Assembly (NCBI GenBank): GCA_963702175.1 | Contig: OY969721.1 | Span: 1,488,001-1,552,000, forward strand | Reading direction: 5' to 3' | Source of the DNA: VRUE01 sp963702175 | GTDB taxonomy: Bacteria > Actinomycetota > Thermoleophilia > Solirubrobacterales > 70-9 | DNA length: 64,000 nucleotides | Translations under genes and position numbers: made by a program | Notes under the pieces: generated by a model | What the model was told of the DNA's origin: nothing | What the model saw: only the letters and a program-made list of their open reading frames with translations | Databases searched by the model: none | In this document: positions 56,203 through 63,689 of the stretch, piece by piece | Numbering within the stretch: position 1 is the first letter of the stretch | Layout: every line of letters starts with the position of its first letter

Positions 56203-57447
56203 TTGGCATACGTCTCACGGATCACGGATTCTGAGTTGCAGAAACGGCTGGGTGCAGCCGGCGCCGTCCTTGTCGAGGGAGCAAAGGCCTGCGGGAAGAC
56301 CGAAACCGCCCGTCAAGTCGCCAACAGCGAGGTGCTTCTCGACGTTGACAAGGCTGCACGCGACGCTGCCGAACTGAATCCTGGCCTGATTCTCCAAGGC
56401 GACACCCCCCGGCTCATCGACGAGTGGCAACTCGAGCCAGAGATCTGGAACCACGTGCGCCGGGCAGTCGACGAACGAGTTGATCCGGGTCAATTCATCC
56501 TCGCCGGCTCTGCCCAACCGACTGACGATGAGACTCGCCATACGGGCGCCGGCCGGATCAGTCGCCTGAGAATGCGGCCCATGTCCCTCTATGAGCTGGG
56601 GACAAGCGATGGAAATATCTCGCTGGCGGGACTGCTTGACCATCAGAGCAACGAGGTCACCGACCCCGGCCTCGATCTGGGGGACTTGGCGGCAGCGATC
56701 TGCCGCGGCGGATGGCCTGCATTTCGAGAGCTAGAGCTGCCGGACGCCTTGAGGCGAGTTCGCGATTATCTCGACGAGATACCTCGCGACACCCAGCGGC
56801 TCGGCCCACGCCACAGAACCGAGAGGGTGATGCGGCTCATTCAGAGCCTAGCCCGCAATGTTGCTACTCCGGTCACTGCAAGAACCCTGGCCACCGACGC
56901 CAGCCGACCGGAGGATCCGATGTCCGATGATGCCGTGGCTGACTACCTCAATTCGTTGACACGACTATTTGTCGTGGAGAATCAGCCGGCTTGGCAGCCC
57001 CATCTGCGTTCCCGGTATCGACTCCGACGCGCAGCCAAGCGCCACTTTGTCGATCCGTCACTAGCAGTAGCAGCATTGCGAAGCGAGCCGGAGGCCCTGA
57101 TGCGTGACCTCAACTTCATGGGACAGCTCTTCGAGTCACTGGTGATACGAGATCTCAGGATCTACGCGCAGGCCATCGACGGTGAGGTCCAGTATTACCA
57201 AGACAGCAGTGACTTGGAGGTCGACGCGATAGTCCAGACTGGGAACTCTTGGGGTGCCTTTGAGATCAAGCTTGGCGGCGAGAAGCGAATCGAAGAGGGT
57301 GCAGCGACCCTAACCAGATTCAGAAAGCGTATTGATACTTCCAAGTCAGGCGATCCAGCTGTACTGGCAATCATCGTGGGGACCGGCTACGGATACACCC
57401 GCGAGAATGGGATGCAGGTTATTCCCGTTGGATGCCTAGGACCATAG
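56203..57447 (+). CDS. AAA_14/DUF4143 family ATP-binding protein
   Basis: A 414-residue relative of the ATPase at 2092, TTG start. Walker A is G-A-K-A-C-G-K-T-E (about residues 26-34), Walker B L-I-D-E-W-Q, and the C-terminal part has D-L-E-V-D-A-I-V and G-A-F-E-I-K-L-G, again the spacing of a PD-(D/E)xK-like core. The Walker A is less canonical than in the other copy (Ala-Cys instead of Gln-Val). Codon use is noticeably less GC-rich than in core genes, as expected for acquired DNA. It lies between the hipA fossil and tRNA 3'-half copy 2. Confidence 0.83.
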   Translation: MAYVSRITDSELQKRLGAAGAVLVEGAKACGKTETARQVANSEVLLDVDKAARDAAELNPGLILQGDTPRLIDEWQLEPEIWNHVRRAVDERVDPGQFILAGSAQPTDDETRHTGAGRISRLRMRPMSLYELGTSDGNISLAGLLDHQSNEVTDPGLDLGDLAAAICRGGWPAFRELELPDALRRVRDYLDEIPRDTQRLGPRHRTERVMRLIQSLARNVATPVTARTLATDASRPEDPMSDDAVADYLNSLTRLFVVENQPAWQPHLRSRYRLRRAAKRHFVDPSLAVAALRSEPEALMRDLNFMGQLFESLVIRDLRIYAQAIDGEVQYYQDSSDLEVDAIVQTGNSWGAFEIKLGGEKRIEEGAATLTRFRKRIDTSKSGDPAVLAIIVGTGYGYTRENGMQVIPVGCLGP

Positions 57448-57451
57448 AGCC

Positions 57452-57535
57452 TCAGGAACGACCGCCAACCGATGAGGTAGGAACAAGGGTAGGAACAAAT
57501 CTGCCCGCCAGAGTCCCCTTGTGACCGCTTCTGTC
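57452..57535 (-). pseudogene. Possible integrase C-terminal tail
   Basis: On the minus strand this reads R-S-G-H-K-G-T-L-A-G-R-F-V-P-T-L-V-P-T-S-S before a stop. Phage-type tyrosine integrases of actinobacteria often end in a similar V-P-T-x-V-P-T tail, and the location next to a tRNA-derived repeat fits. Only the tail is visible, so this is weak evidence of a lost integrase. Confidence 0.25.
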
Positions 57536-57601
57536 CCTTCCAGAATCCGCATAAACAAGCGGAATCCCAGATTCAAGCCAAATCTGGACTTGACAAATCA
57601 T

Positions 57602-57643
57602 CCCTCCTAAGGAGTAGGCCGCAGGTTCGAATCCTCGGGGCAT
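57602..57643 (+). repeat. tRNA-Arg(CCT) 3'-half copy 2 (attachment-site remnant)
   Basis: CCCTCCTAAGGAGTAGG followed by a T-arm with GGTTCGAATCC and CGGGGC, with a small deletion in the T-stem. The preceding 24 bp match those before copy 1 with two changes. Confidence 0.85.
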
Positions 57644-57653
57644 AACAGCGCTT

Positions 57654-57692
57654 TTCAATAGTTAAAGGTATTTAAGCTATAATCTTCTATAG
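57654..57692 (+). promoter_or_regulatory. hipBA promoter and possible operator
   Basis: TTCAAT (57654-57659) and a perfect TATAAT (57678-57683) are 18 bp apart in an unusually AT-rich patch. CTATA/TATAG (57677-57681, 57688-57692) is an inverted repeat over the -10 box and could be the HipB operator. Transcription would start within a few bases of the ATG at 57696, so the mRNA is probably leaderless or nearly so. Confidence 0.65.
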
Positions 57693-57695
57693 AAA

Positions 57696-58025
57696 ATGAA
57701 GCACCCGCGCGCACTCTTGCCTCTTACTTTGGAAGCAGCGAAGCTGCTTGGCGTCAGTGTGCGCCTGGGTCGGCGCCAGCGCCGGTGGACGGTGGCGGAG
57801 CTGGCCGAGCGGGTCGGGGTCAGCGAAGCGACGATGCTGAAGGTGGAGCACGGGGACCCCGGGGTGCGCCTGGGCATCGCTTTCGAGGCAGCTGCGCTCG
57901 TCGGCGTGCCGCTCTTCGACGAGGATCGTTCGCGGCGAGCACTGGAGGCCGCGCGCGTCGAGGACCGGCTAGCGGTGCTGCCGCAGCGGGTGCGCCAGCC
58001 GCTCGAGGTCGACGATGACTTCTGA
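57696..58025 (+). CDS. hipB: HipB-like XRE-family antitoxin/regulator
   Basis: A 109-residue protein with an XRE helix-turn-helix at about residues 28-60: R-R-W-T-V-A-E-L-A-E-R-V-G-V-S-E-A-T-M-L-K-V-E. It is followed by G-V-R-L-G-I-A-F-E-A-A-A-L-V-G-V-P-L-F. HipB-type proteins neutralise HipA and repress the operon. The last 11 bp overlap the hipA start. The promoter directly upstream carries an inverted repeat that could be its binding site. Confidence 0.85.
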   Translation: MKHPRALLPLTLEAAKLLGVSVRLGRRQRRWTVAELAERVGVSEATMLKVEHGDPGVRLGIAFEAAALVGVPLFDEDRSRRALEAARVEDRLAVLPQRVRQPLEVDDDF

Positions 58026-59262
58026 GCCCACGGAGGCTTTCGTCTGGGTCTGGCTACCCGGCGCCGAGGACCCGGTGGTGGCCGGCCGGCTTGACCTCGT
58101 CGGTGACCTCGTCGCCTTCACCTACGGGCGCAGCTACTTGGCACGCGACGATCGGATCGCGCTGCCCGAGCTGCCGTTGCGCCGCGGGCGGATCATGCCG
58201 CCGGTCGGGACGATCGCCGGCTGCATAGACGATGCCGGCCCCGACGCCTGGGGACAACGGGTGATCCTCAATCACCGAATCGGCCGCGGCGCCGAGGACA
58301 CCGGGGACCTCTCCCAGCTCACTTACCTGCTCGAATCCGGCTCTGACCGAATCGGCGCACTCGACTTTCAGGTCTCTTCGACTGAATACGTCCCCCGCTC
58401 ACGAGGCGAAGCACAGTTCTCTGAGCTCGCCTCGTTGGCCGAATCCGCGCAGAAGGTGGAGGAAGGGGTTCCGCTCTCGCCAGCCCTCGACGAGGCGCTT
58501 CTCCACGGCAGCTCGATTGGCGGCGCCCGGCCAAAGGTTCTGCTGAGAGACGGCGGACGCCGCCTGATCGCGAAGTTCAGCTCGACCACCGACACCTTCC
58601 CGGTCGCCAAGGCTGAGTTCGTCGCAATGGAGCTCGCTCGGCGCGCCGGGGTCGAGACCGCCGCCGTCGAGCTCACCGAAGCGCTCGGCAAGGACGTGCT
58701 GGTGGTGGAGCGCTTCGACCGGCCGGTATCGGGGGGTCGCCGGGGGCTGGTCTCGGCACTGACGATCCTCGGCCTCGATGAGTGGGGCGGCAGGTACGCG
58801 AGCTACGAGGCCCTCTCGGACCAGGTCCGCGAGCGGTTCACCGAGCCCAAGGCAACCCTGCGCGAGCTCTTCTCCCGCCTCACCTTCAACATCCTCTCGG
58901 GCAACACCGACGACCACGCCCGTAATCACGCCGCCTTCTGGGACGGCGCCGAGCTGACGCTCACCTCCGCCTACGACATCTGCTCGCTCCCCCGCACCGG
59001 TGGAGAGGCGTCGCAGGCGATGGCGATCGGCCGCGACGGATACCGGCTGAGTCAGGTCACTGCTTGCGTCGCACGAGCTTCCACATACCTCCTAACCGAA
59101 GAAGAGGCGTGCGAGATCATCGACAGCCAGATCGAGACGATCGAACGGGAATGGGACGACGTCTGCGACTTGGCGCGACTCAGCGAGATCGACCGTCGCC
59201 GCCTCTGGGGCGGTGCCGTCCTCAATCCCTACGCAACCGAGGGCTACTCGAAGGGCCACTGA
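58015..59262 (+). CDS. hipA: HipA-family serine/threonine kinase toxin
   Basis: A 415-residue HipA homologue. HipA phosphorylates glutamyl-tRNA synthetase in E. coli and causes dormancy. Here the ATP-binding G-G-A-R-P-K loop is at about residue 165, the hydrophobic K-F-S-S-T-T-D segment follows, and the catalytic N-T-D-D-H-A-R-N-H-A is near residue 300 with the metal-binding A-Y-D-I following. Two-lobed layout and length are normal, so it is probably active. The stop codon (59260-59262) lies at the boundary with tRNA 3'-half copy 3. Confidence 0.9.
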   Translation: MTSEPTEAFVWVWLPGAEDPVVAGRLDLVGDLVAFTYGRSYLARDDRIALPELPLRRGRIMPPVGTIAGCIDDAGPDAWGQRVILNHRIGRGAEDTGDLSQLTYLLESGSDRIGALDFQVSSTEYVPRSRGEAQFSELASLAESAQKVEEGVPLSPALDEALLHGSSIGGARPKVLLRDGGRRLIAKFSSTTDTFPVAKAEFVAMELARRAGVETAAVELTEALGKDVLVVERFDRPVSGGRRGLVSALTILGLDEWGGRYASYEALSDQVRERFTEPKATLRELFSRLTFNILSGNTDDHARNHAAFWDGAELTLTSAYDICSLPRTGGEASQAMAIGRDGYRLSQVTACVARASTYLLTEEEACEIIDSQIETIEREWDDVCDLARLSEIDRRRLWGGAVLNPYATEGYSKGH

Positions 59263-59296
59263 GTAGGGCCGCGGGTTCGAATCCCGCTCGGGGCGT
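59261..59296 (+). repeat. tRNA 3'-half copy 3 (divergent attachment-site remnant)
   Basis: GAGTAGGG, then GCGGGTTCGAATCCCGC and TCGGGGCG, corresponds to the variable loop, T-arm and acceptor 3' strand of the tRNA-Arg. It has one extra G and compensating changes that keep the T-stem paired. It begins later in the anticodon arm than copies 1 and 2. Confidence 0.75.
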
Positions 59297-59556
59297 TAGG
59301 GGTCTAACTCCTCATCCTCGAGCTCCCGAGTGGATAAGGCGGCGGGGTCGGGAGGCTCGGGAACCGGGGCGAAGCCGAACTTGAACCGCTTCGACTCGAA
59401 CCAAGGTGCGATGCGGCGCTTCATGATCAGGGTGAAAGCGAGCACGACGATTACGATCACGACAGCACCGACGACGATCGCCATCGTGTTCATCGAGCCG
59501 GTGGCGAAGAGGCCGGCGAACGGAACTGGGACGAAGAGAAAGCGCTGTCGCCTCAT
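59296..59556 (-). CDS. Small single-pass membrane protein
   Basis: An 86-residue protein: basic start M-R-R-Q-R-F-L-F-V-P-V-P-F-A-G-L-F, one strong membrane helix (M-A-I-V-V-G-A-V-V-I-V-I-V-V-L-A-F-T-L-I) and a cytoplasmic tail with E-S-K-R-F-K-F-G-F-A-P-V-P-E-P-P and an acidic end. Its ATG overlaps the stop of the winged-helix gene (ATGA). Function unknown; it may signal to, or be controlled by, that regulator. Confidence 0.65.
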   Translation of the reverse strand: MRRQRFLFVPVPFAGLFATGSMNTMAIVVGAVVIVIVVLAFTLIMKRRIAPWFESKRFKFGFAPVPEPPDPAALSTRELEDEELDP

Positions 59557-60116
59557 GCTTCGCCCTTCGCGGCGCTCACCGCTTCGTTGGATGCGATCGA
59601 CGTCGCCCGCAACGCCTGGCCATCGGAGACGTCGCCGGTGCGATAGGAGCTGACGCCGATGTGATTGGCCTCGAGCATGCTCAGCAGGCGGCTGTAGTCG
59701 ACCTCGGTCGCCTTCGAGGCGACGGCGATGAGCATCGCGGTGCCGCCGAGGCGCGCCGACCAGGACACCGGCGCTGCCAGGTCGCCCTCGGCGAAGACTT
59801 CGTTCAGCGCGGTACGGCTCGGAGCGCTGAGTAGGAGCAGGTCCTGGTTCTCCTGCACGAGGCCGGGAATCTGACCCGCCGCGAGCGCTTCGGCGAGCTC
59901 GGGCTCGTATGCCTCGGCGAGGCAAAAGCGGGTGCCTGGTTCGGGCTCGTCGTGCTCGGCCTCCAGCACCCCCTCGGCAAGCATCTGCCGCAGCGTCTTC
60001 TGGATGTCTCCGCTGCGCCTGCCCAGCGCCCTCGCCGTTTCGTAGAGCGTGCGTTTGCGACCGTCGAGAACGGTTGCGATCTCCAGTCGCGTACCCCTGA
60101 AGCGGTCTTCGGCCAC
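59553..60116 (-). CDS. Winged-helix DNA-binding regulator
   Basis: A 187-residue protein. The N-terminal half reads as a winged helix: T-L-Y-E-T-A-R-A-L-G-R-R-S-G-D-I-Q-K-T-L-R-Q-M-L-A-E-G-V-L (about 23-51), with a basic recognition region. The C-terminal half has V-S-W-S-A-R-L-G-G-T-A-M-L-I-A-V-A-S and could bind a ligand. It starts 20-36 bp from a 12-bp operator that is repeated near the divergent trio, so it is one candidate for binding those sites. Confidence 0.7.
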   Translation of the reverse strand: MAEDRFRGTRLEIATVLDGRKRTLYETARALGRRSGDIQKTLRQMLAEGVLEAEHDEPEPGTRFCLAEAYEPELAEALAAGQIPGLVQENQDLLLLSAPSRTALNEVFAEGDLAAPVSWSARLGGTAMLIAVASKATEVDYSRLLSMLEANHIGVSSYRTGDVSDGQALRATSIASNEAVSAAKGEA

Positions 60117-60135
60117 GGAGAGATCATGCCAGCTC

Positions 60136-60279
60136 CAGGGGTTGCTGACAACCCCTGTGTTATGGGCAGGCTACTCGGCCGCTCAGACGGATTCTCTGTC
60201 GCTGCTGTTGGCCTTATTCGGGAGGGACCAGGCGTTTCCCTGCAGGTTGGGCGGGTCTGATCTAATGGTTGCTGACAAC
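60136..60279. promoter_or_regulatory. Divergent control region with duplicated 12-bp operator GTTGCTGACAAC
   Basis: GTTGCTGACAAC occurs at 60141-60152 and again at 60268-60279. Each copy has self-complementary ends (GTTG/CAAC). The first is embedded in a perfect 9-bp inverted repeat CAGGGGTTG-CTGA-CAACCCCTG (60136-60157). One copy lies near each of the two divergent transcription units. Downstream of the second copy, TAGCTA (60297-60302) could serve as a -10 box. Confidence 0.6.
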
Positions 60280-60320
60280 TATTCTTGCTCACGCTTAGCT
60301 ATCATGAAGTCGACCATGAA

Positions 60321-61115
60321 GTGACCGGCGGCTGGCCGATCGGCAAAGGAAGGAACCGCATCGCGATCAAGATCCCCGAGGTCGAGCTGGAGCACCTCCC
60401 CACCGCTCCACTGAGGCGCGTGATCGCACAGGTGAGATTCGCGCCCGTCTTCGCGATCGAGAAGCGAGCAGAGGTTGCGGATTTCCAGGCCGGACTCGCC
60501 GACCGCTACCTCGCTCAGACACCGGAGGCGCCCCAGACGACGATGGCGCGGGGCGCGATGACGCCGCAGCCGCCGGGCGGCGACCCGGAGACGGTCTGGC
60601 GGTTCCGCAACCCCGAACGCGACTGGACCATCTCCCTCTCGAGTACCAGCCTCGCGCTCGAAGCCACTCGCTATCTCAACTTCGATGACTTCGCCGGCGA
60701 GCTCTCCGAGATCGTCAAGGCTCTCGCGAATACCTTCGAACCGAAGCGCGAGGTCAGGCTCGGCCTGCGCTATGTCAACCGGATCGAAGACAAGCGGCTG
60801 CAGCGGCGCGGCGTGCCGCTGTTCCTCAACGAGCAGCTGGCGACGCCGGTCGGAGGAGATCTCGGCAGCGATCTGCTCGGCAGTCTCGCCGAGCTGCGCT
60901 TCCGCGAGCGTGGGGGAACACTGGCAATCCGCCATGGCTTGATCGAGCCGACCCGCTACCTCCTCGACTTCGATCGCTTCAGCGCTGAGGAGCGAGAATT
61001 CGTCCCCAGCTCGGTGGTCAGACGGGTGAAACGGTTCCACGGATTGATCGAGCGGCTCTTCGTCTGGTCGATCACCGACCGCTACATGAAAGAGCTGCGG
61101 AGGAGTGCACGATGA
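60321..61115 (+). CDS. TIGR04255 family protein
   Basis: A 264-residue protein matching the sporadically distributed TIGR04255 family: L-P-T-A-P-L-R-R-V-I-A-Q-V-R-F-A-P-V near the N-terminus, W-R-F-R-N-P-E-R-D-W-T-I-S-L-S and E-V-R-L-G-L-R-Y-V-N-R-I in the middle. Molecular function is unknown. GTG at 60321 gives the usual short lead; TTG at 60285 would add 12 residues but would fall just after the operator. Its stop overlaps the next ATG (ATGA), so it is co-translated with the HTH protein. Confidence 0.8.
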   Translation: MTGGWPIGKGRNRIAIKIPEVELEHLPTAPLRRVIAQVRFAPVFAIEKRAEVADFQAGLADRYLAQTPEAPQTTMARGAMTPQPPGGDPETVWRFRNPERDWTISLSSTSLALEATRYLNFDDFAGELSEIVKALANTFEPKREVRLGLRYVNRIEDKRLQRRGVPLFLNEQLATPVGGDLGSDLLGSLAELRFRERGGTLAIRHGLIEPTRYLLDFDRFSAEEREFVPSSVVRRVKRFHGLIERLFVWSITDRYMKELRRSAR

Positions 61116-61699
61116 GCGCGATCGCGCCCTCCGGCGAGAAGACCGGCATGGTCGACAGGGACGAGTGGACCGCCCTGCACGAGTACCTGCTCGACGATGG
61201 GCCGACTGGGTACGAGTACGACGCTGGCCTCGGCTATGAGGTCTTCGTCGTCCACTTCCTGGGTCTGGAGTCGGCCGCGCTCGGAGAGGAGCTCCAACTG
61301 GCCACGGTCGAGGATGATCTGCGCGGACGCGCCGCTGCGCTCGCGGCCGAGACTCCCCATGTCTCCGTTGCCCCACCGTTTCGGCCAAAACTGAGCGGCG
61401 ACCTCGCCGCTGACGTCCACGAGGTGTGCGGCCTCACCTGGCGCCAGATCGCGGAGGCCTTCGCGATCAGCGAGCGCGCCGTCGCGAGCTGGCGAGCGCA
61501 AGGGGTGCCGCGACACCGGACCCAGACAATGGAGGCGCTGCGTGCGATCGGAACGATCCTGGTTGGGGGCCTGGGACCGGTCGGCGTCAGCACCTGGCTG
61601 ACCAGCGGAAGCCCTTCGAGGATCGAACGGATCAGGGACGGAGAGCTCGAGGAGATCGCCGCCGAAGCCAACGCCTACCGAGACACGCCAGCGACCTGA
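61112..61699 (+). CDS. HTH-domain protein, probable antitoxin of the RES-domain gene
   Basis: A 195-residue protein. The C-terminal half contains a helix-turn-helix, L-T-W-R-Q-I-A-E-A-F-A-I-S-E-R-A-V-A-S-W, followed by G-V-P-R-H-R, and resembles Xre/MbcA-type antitoxins that precede RES toxins. The N-terminal half (E-Y-L-L-D-D-G-P-T-G-Y-E-Y-D-A-G) is acidic. It overlaps the TIGR04255 gene and ends 7 bp before the RES frame. It may bind the duplicated operator upstream. Confidence 0.7.
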   Translation: MSAIAPSGEKTGMVDRDEWTALHEYLLDDGPTGYEYDAGLGYEVFVVHFLGLESAALGEELQLATVEDDLRGRAAALAAETPHVSVAPPFRPKLSGDLAADVHEVCGLTWRQIAEAFAISERAVASWRAQGVPRHRTQTMEALRAIGTILVGGLGPVGVSTWLTSGSPSRIERIRDGELEEIAAEANAYRDTPAT

Positions 61700-61706
61700 C
61701 GGCTGG

Positions 61707-62396
61707 CTGCAGGAGCTTCGGCAAATCGCCCTCGCCGTTGAGATCCTGCGTGAGATCCCGGTCGAGAGGACGCTGGAGACCGTCCTCTACAAGGCAACGC
61801 ACATCCCTCCCCGAGACGAGCCGGACCCTCTCTTCGTCCTGCCCGACTGGGGTCGCTGGCCGACCGAGTGGACGCTCTATACCGCCAACACGGCCGCGGT
61901 CGCGTGGGCAGAGTACTGCCGCAATCACGCCCCGGATGTCGCGCTCTCCGACGTAACCGGAGGAGTCGGCCTGACCGCGGAGTCGCTGGACGCCTTCGCC
62001 CACCTCGAGGTGGGCGAAGCCCTGCCGCGGCGATCTCTGTATACGCTGACTTTCGGCTTCGAGTTGCTCGCCGACCTCACCAGCCCCTGGGCAAGGGACT
62101 GTCTGCGCCGCGCCGGCTTTGACCTCGACAGCTTCTACGCCGACCCCGACCCCGCCACCGGCTACGGCGACTGCCCGCAGCTCGCCGCCCTGGTCGACCA
62201 GCTCGGATGGGAGGCGATGCGTGTCCCGTCAGCCGCCTGGCCGCGCGCGGGCGGTTGGTGCATCCCGGTCTTCAAAGCGGGCCGAAAGCGCTTGCTGGCT
62301 CAGCAACGTCTGGCCGACGCCGCAAGCCCCAATGTCGCCGTCGCCGTCGCCACGGAATACGCCGAGGGAGAGCGGCCGAAGTGGCTTGGTGTGTGA
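61707..62396 (+). CDS. RES-domain toxin-like protein
   Basis: A 229-residue frame with the RES pattern: T-V-L-Y-K-A-T-H-I-P-P-R-D, then W-G-R-W-P-T-E-W-T-L-Y-T-A-N-T-A-A-V-A-W-A-E-Y (the Arg...Tyr-T-A...Glu core), and later C-P-Q-L-A-A-L-V. RES toxins degrade NAD+. No ATG, GTG or TTG lies before the RES core: the first is GTG at 62010, which would remove it. CTG at 61707, 7 bp after the upstream stop, is the best start, or the frame is reached by frameshifting from the antitoxin gene. Length matches RES-Xre partners. Confidence 0.72.
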   Translation: MQELRQIALAVEILREIPVERTLETVLYKATHIPPRDEPDPLFVLPDWGRWPTEWTLYTANTAAVAWAEYCRNHAPDVALSDVTGGVGLTAESLDAFAHLEVGEALPRRSLYTLTFGFELLADLTSPWARDCLRRAGFDLDSFYADPDPATGYGDCPQLAALVDQLGWEAMRVPSAAWPRAGGWCIPVFKAGRKRLLAQQRLADAASPNVAVAVATEYAEGERPKWLGV

Positions 62397-62427
62397 TTAG
62401 AGGGAAGCGCAGGGTCGGAACCCGAGC

Positions 62428-62461
62428 CCGGTCCGGGCAGCATTTGCGCCGCCCGGACCGG
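62428..62461. terminator. Bidirectional terminator hairpin between convergent genes
   Basis: CCGGTCCGGGC (62428-62438) pairs perfectly with 62451-62461 (11 bp) around a 12-nt loop, 32 bp after the RES stop and 24 bp from the stop of the convergent secreted-protein gene. Confidence 0.65.
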
Positions 62462-62484
62462 ACCCCGTCAGCTCATCTCAGAGC

Positions 62485-63681
62485 CTACGGATATCCGACC
62501 AGCTCCATCGCTCCCGTGTAGGTGCCATTGGTGTGGTCGCCTGTAGCGCAGACGCCCCAACCTGACCCCGCCTGGGTGTGATGATCGATACCCGTGAGGT
62601 TGACTCCAATCTGGACTGCGCCCCACGCTTTGTTTTCGAAGGTGAGACCATCCCCAAAAGTAATCTGACCAGGAATGGTCACCGTGCACTTGGTTAGTTC
62701 GCCCACTTTAGTCGTGATCGTTATTTCTTTCCCTTCTGGACAGGTGATCTCACCATTGCCGAGGTAGGGTGGAGCAGAACCGTTCACGTTGAGCACGTAG
62801 CTGCAGCCGTTCATTGCCACTTTGGCAGTAATGCCCATAAGGGTACAGCCCCAATACTGGGCATCGAGAGACGGTTCATTCGTGCCACTCGACAAGGTTC
62901 CGCTGAAGAGAGTCGTCGCACACTGGAGCGACCCAATACCGGTTTTCAGCTGGAATTCTTTGGATTGCGTTCCAGCAAGAGAAACCGGGTAGCTGGCCGC
63001 CGCAAGCTGCGGCGCTTTTTCCGATCCTTCTCCGCCTACCATAGCGATCGGCTTGTGCAGTTTCTGGACCACACGCAGTCCCGTTTGGCTGCCGCCACTG
63101 GATGCCTCAGCCATCCATTCGCCGGTCCAGGAGCCGTTGGAAAACGATTTATGTTCACATTTGGTCCCGCTGACCTGCGTGTATTTGAGCCCCGTGCCTG
63201 TCGCGGAAATTTTCACAGTAGATTCGCTACCGCTGCCCTCGTTTTTGTACCAGGCCTGGATGCCAGACTGCGGACCGATCGTTATCTGGCAAAGATTTGA
63301 GCCGAGCGTAATTGGGCCGCAACCTGCCGGGCCAATCTCAAACGTTCCCGCTCCTAGTTCTTCGTGCTGGGGATGGAAGATCAACTTGCATCCGTTCCAG
63401 TTCAGTTTAACCCCCCAACCCGAGCATGAAGCATCCGAGAAAGTCGTAGTGATCGCTTCGCTCGGCCCTCCCAGTTCTGTCCCGGCGGTTGTGAAAGGTT
63501 CGCAGAGGGTGGAGAAGTTCTGGAACGACAAAACCTGCCCTTCTGTGTCGCCTGGACTGACCGTTGCCGGATACTCTTCCGCCTCGAACCCCGGGGCGGC
63601 TGAAGCCGAGGCCACTCCGGTAAGGCCGGCGAGCGCAAGCGCCGCGAAAGCGACTAGCGCCAGTTGCTTTGCACGTCTCAT
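62485..63681 (-). CDS. Secreted protein with two internally repeated halves
   Basis: A 398-residue exported protein of the kind found in many copies in Solirubrobacterales genomes; function unknown. Signal peptide L-A-L-V-A-F-A-A-L-A-L-A-G-L-T-G-V-A-S-A-S-A. The two halves (about 30-210 and 235-398) share order: a Thr/Ser-rich strand, a short Cys-x-n-G-C block with W-N-G-C or M-N-G-C, an acidic I-T-I/I-T-T strand and a W-x-G or Y-x-G close. Several cysteines suggest disulfides. GGAGG lies 5 nt before the ATG. Codon use is less GC-rich than in the core genes. It follows the partial gene at the window edge by 8 bp. Confidence 0.75.
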   Translation of the reverse strand: MRRAKQLALVAFAALALAGLTGVASASAAPGFEAEEYPATVSPGDTEGQVLSFQNFSTLCEPFTTAGTELGGPSEAITTTFSDASCSGWGVKLNWNGCKLIFHPQHEELGAGTFEIGPAGCGPITLGSNLCQITIGPQSGIQAWYKNEGSGSESTVKISATGTGLKYTQVSGTKCEHKSFSNGSWTGEWMAEASSGGSQTGLRVVQKLHKPIAMVGGEGSEKAPQLAAASYPVSLAGTQSKEFQLKTGIGSLQCATTLFSGTLSSGTNEPSLDAQYWGCTLMGITAKVAMNGCSYVLNVNGSAPPYLGNGEITCPEGKEITITTKVGELTKCTVTIPGQITFGDGLTFENKAWGAVQIGVNLTGIDHHTQAGSGWGVCATGDHTNGTYTGAMELVGYP

Positions 63682-63689
63682 TTTTCCTC

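Larger units (their letters stand above)
49351..57643. mobile_element. tRNA-anchored island 2 (3'-half copy 1 to copy 2)
   Basis: About 8.2 kb between the first and second tRNA 3'-half repeats, with the same 24-bp leader before both repeats. Cargo: the I9-like small gene, subtilisin, three unknown proteins, DyP peroxidase, a hipA fossil and an AAA_14 ATPase. No intact integrase. Confidence 0.55.
57602..59296. mobile_element. tRNA-anchored island 3 (3'-half copy 2 to copy 3) carrying hipBA
   Basis: A compact 1.7-kb unit between two tRNA 3'-half repeats containing only a promoter, the hipB-like gene and hipA. The hipA stop codon touches the right-hand repeat. Confidence 0.5.

Noticed and set aside
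57452..57658. A 68-codon minus-strand frame across tRNA 3'-half copy 2
   Set aside because: Its N-terminal part is only the reverse complement of the tRNA fragment; at most the last 28 codons may be an integrase tail.
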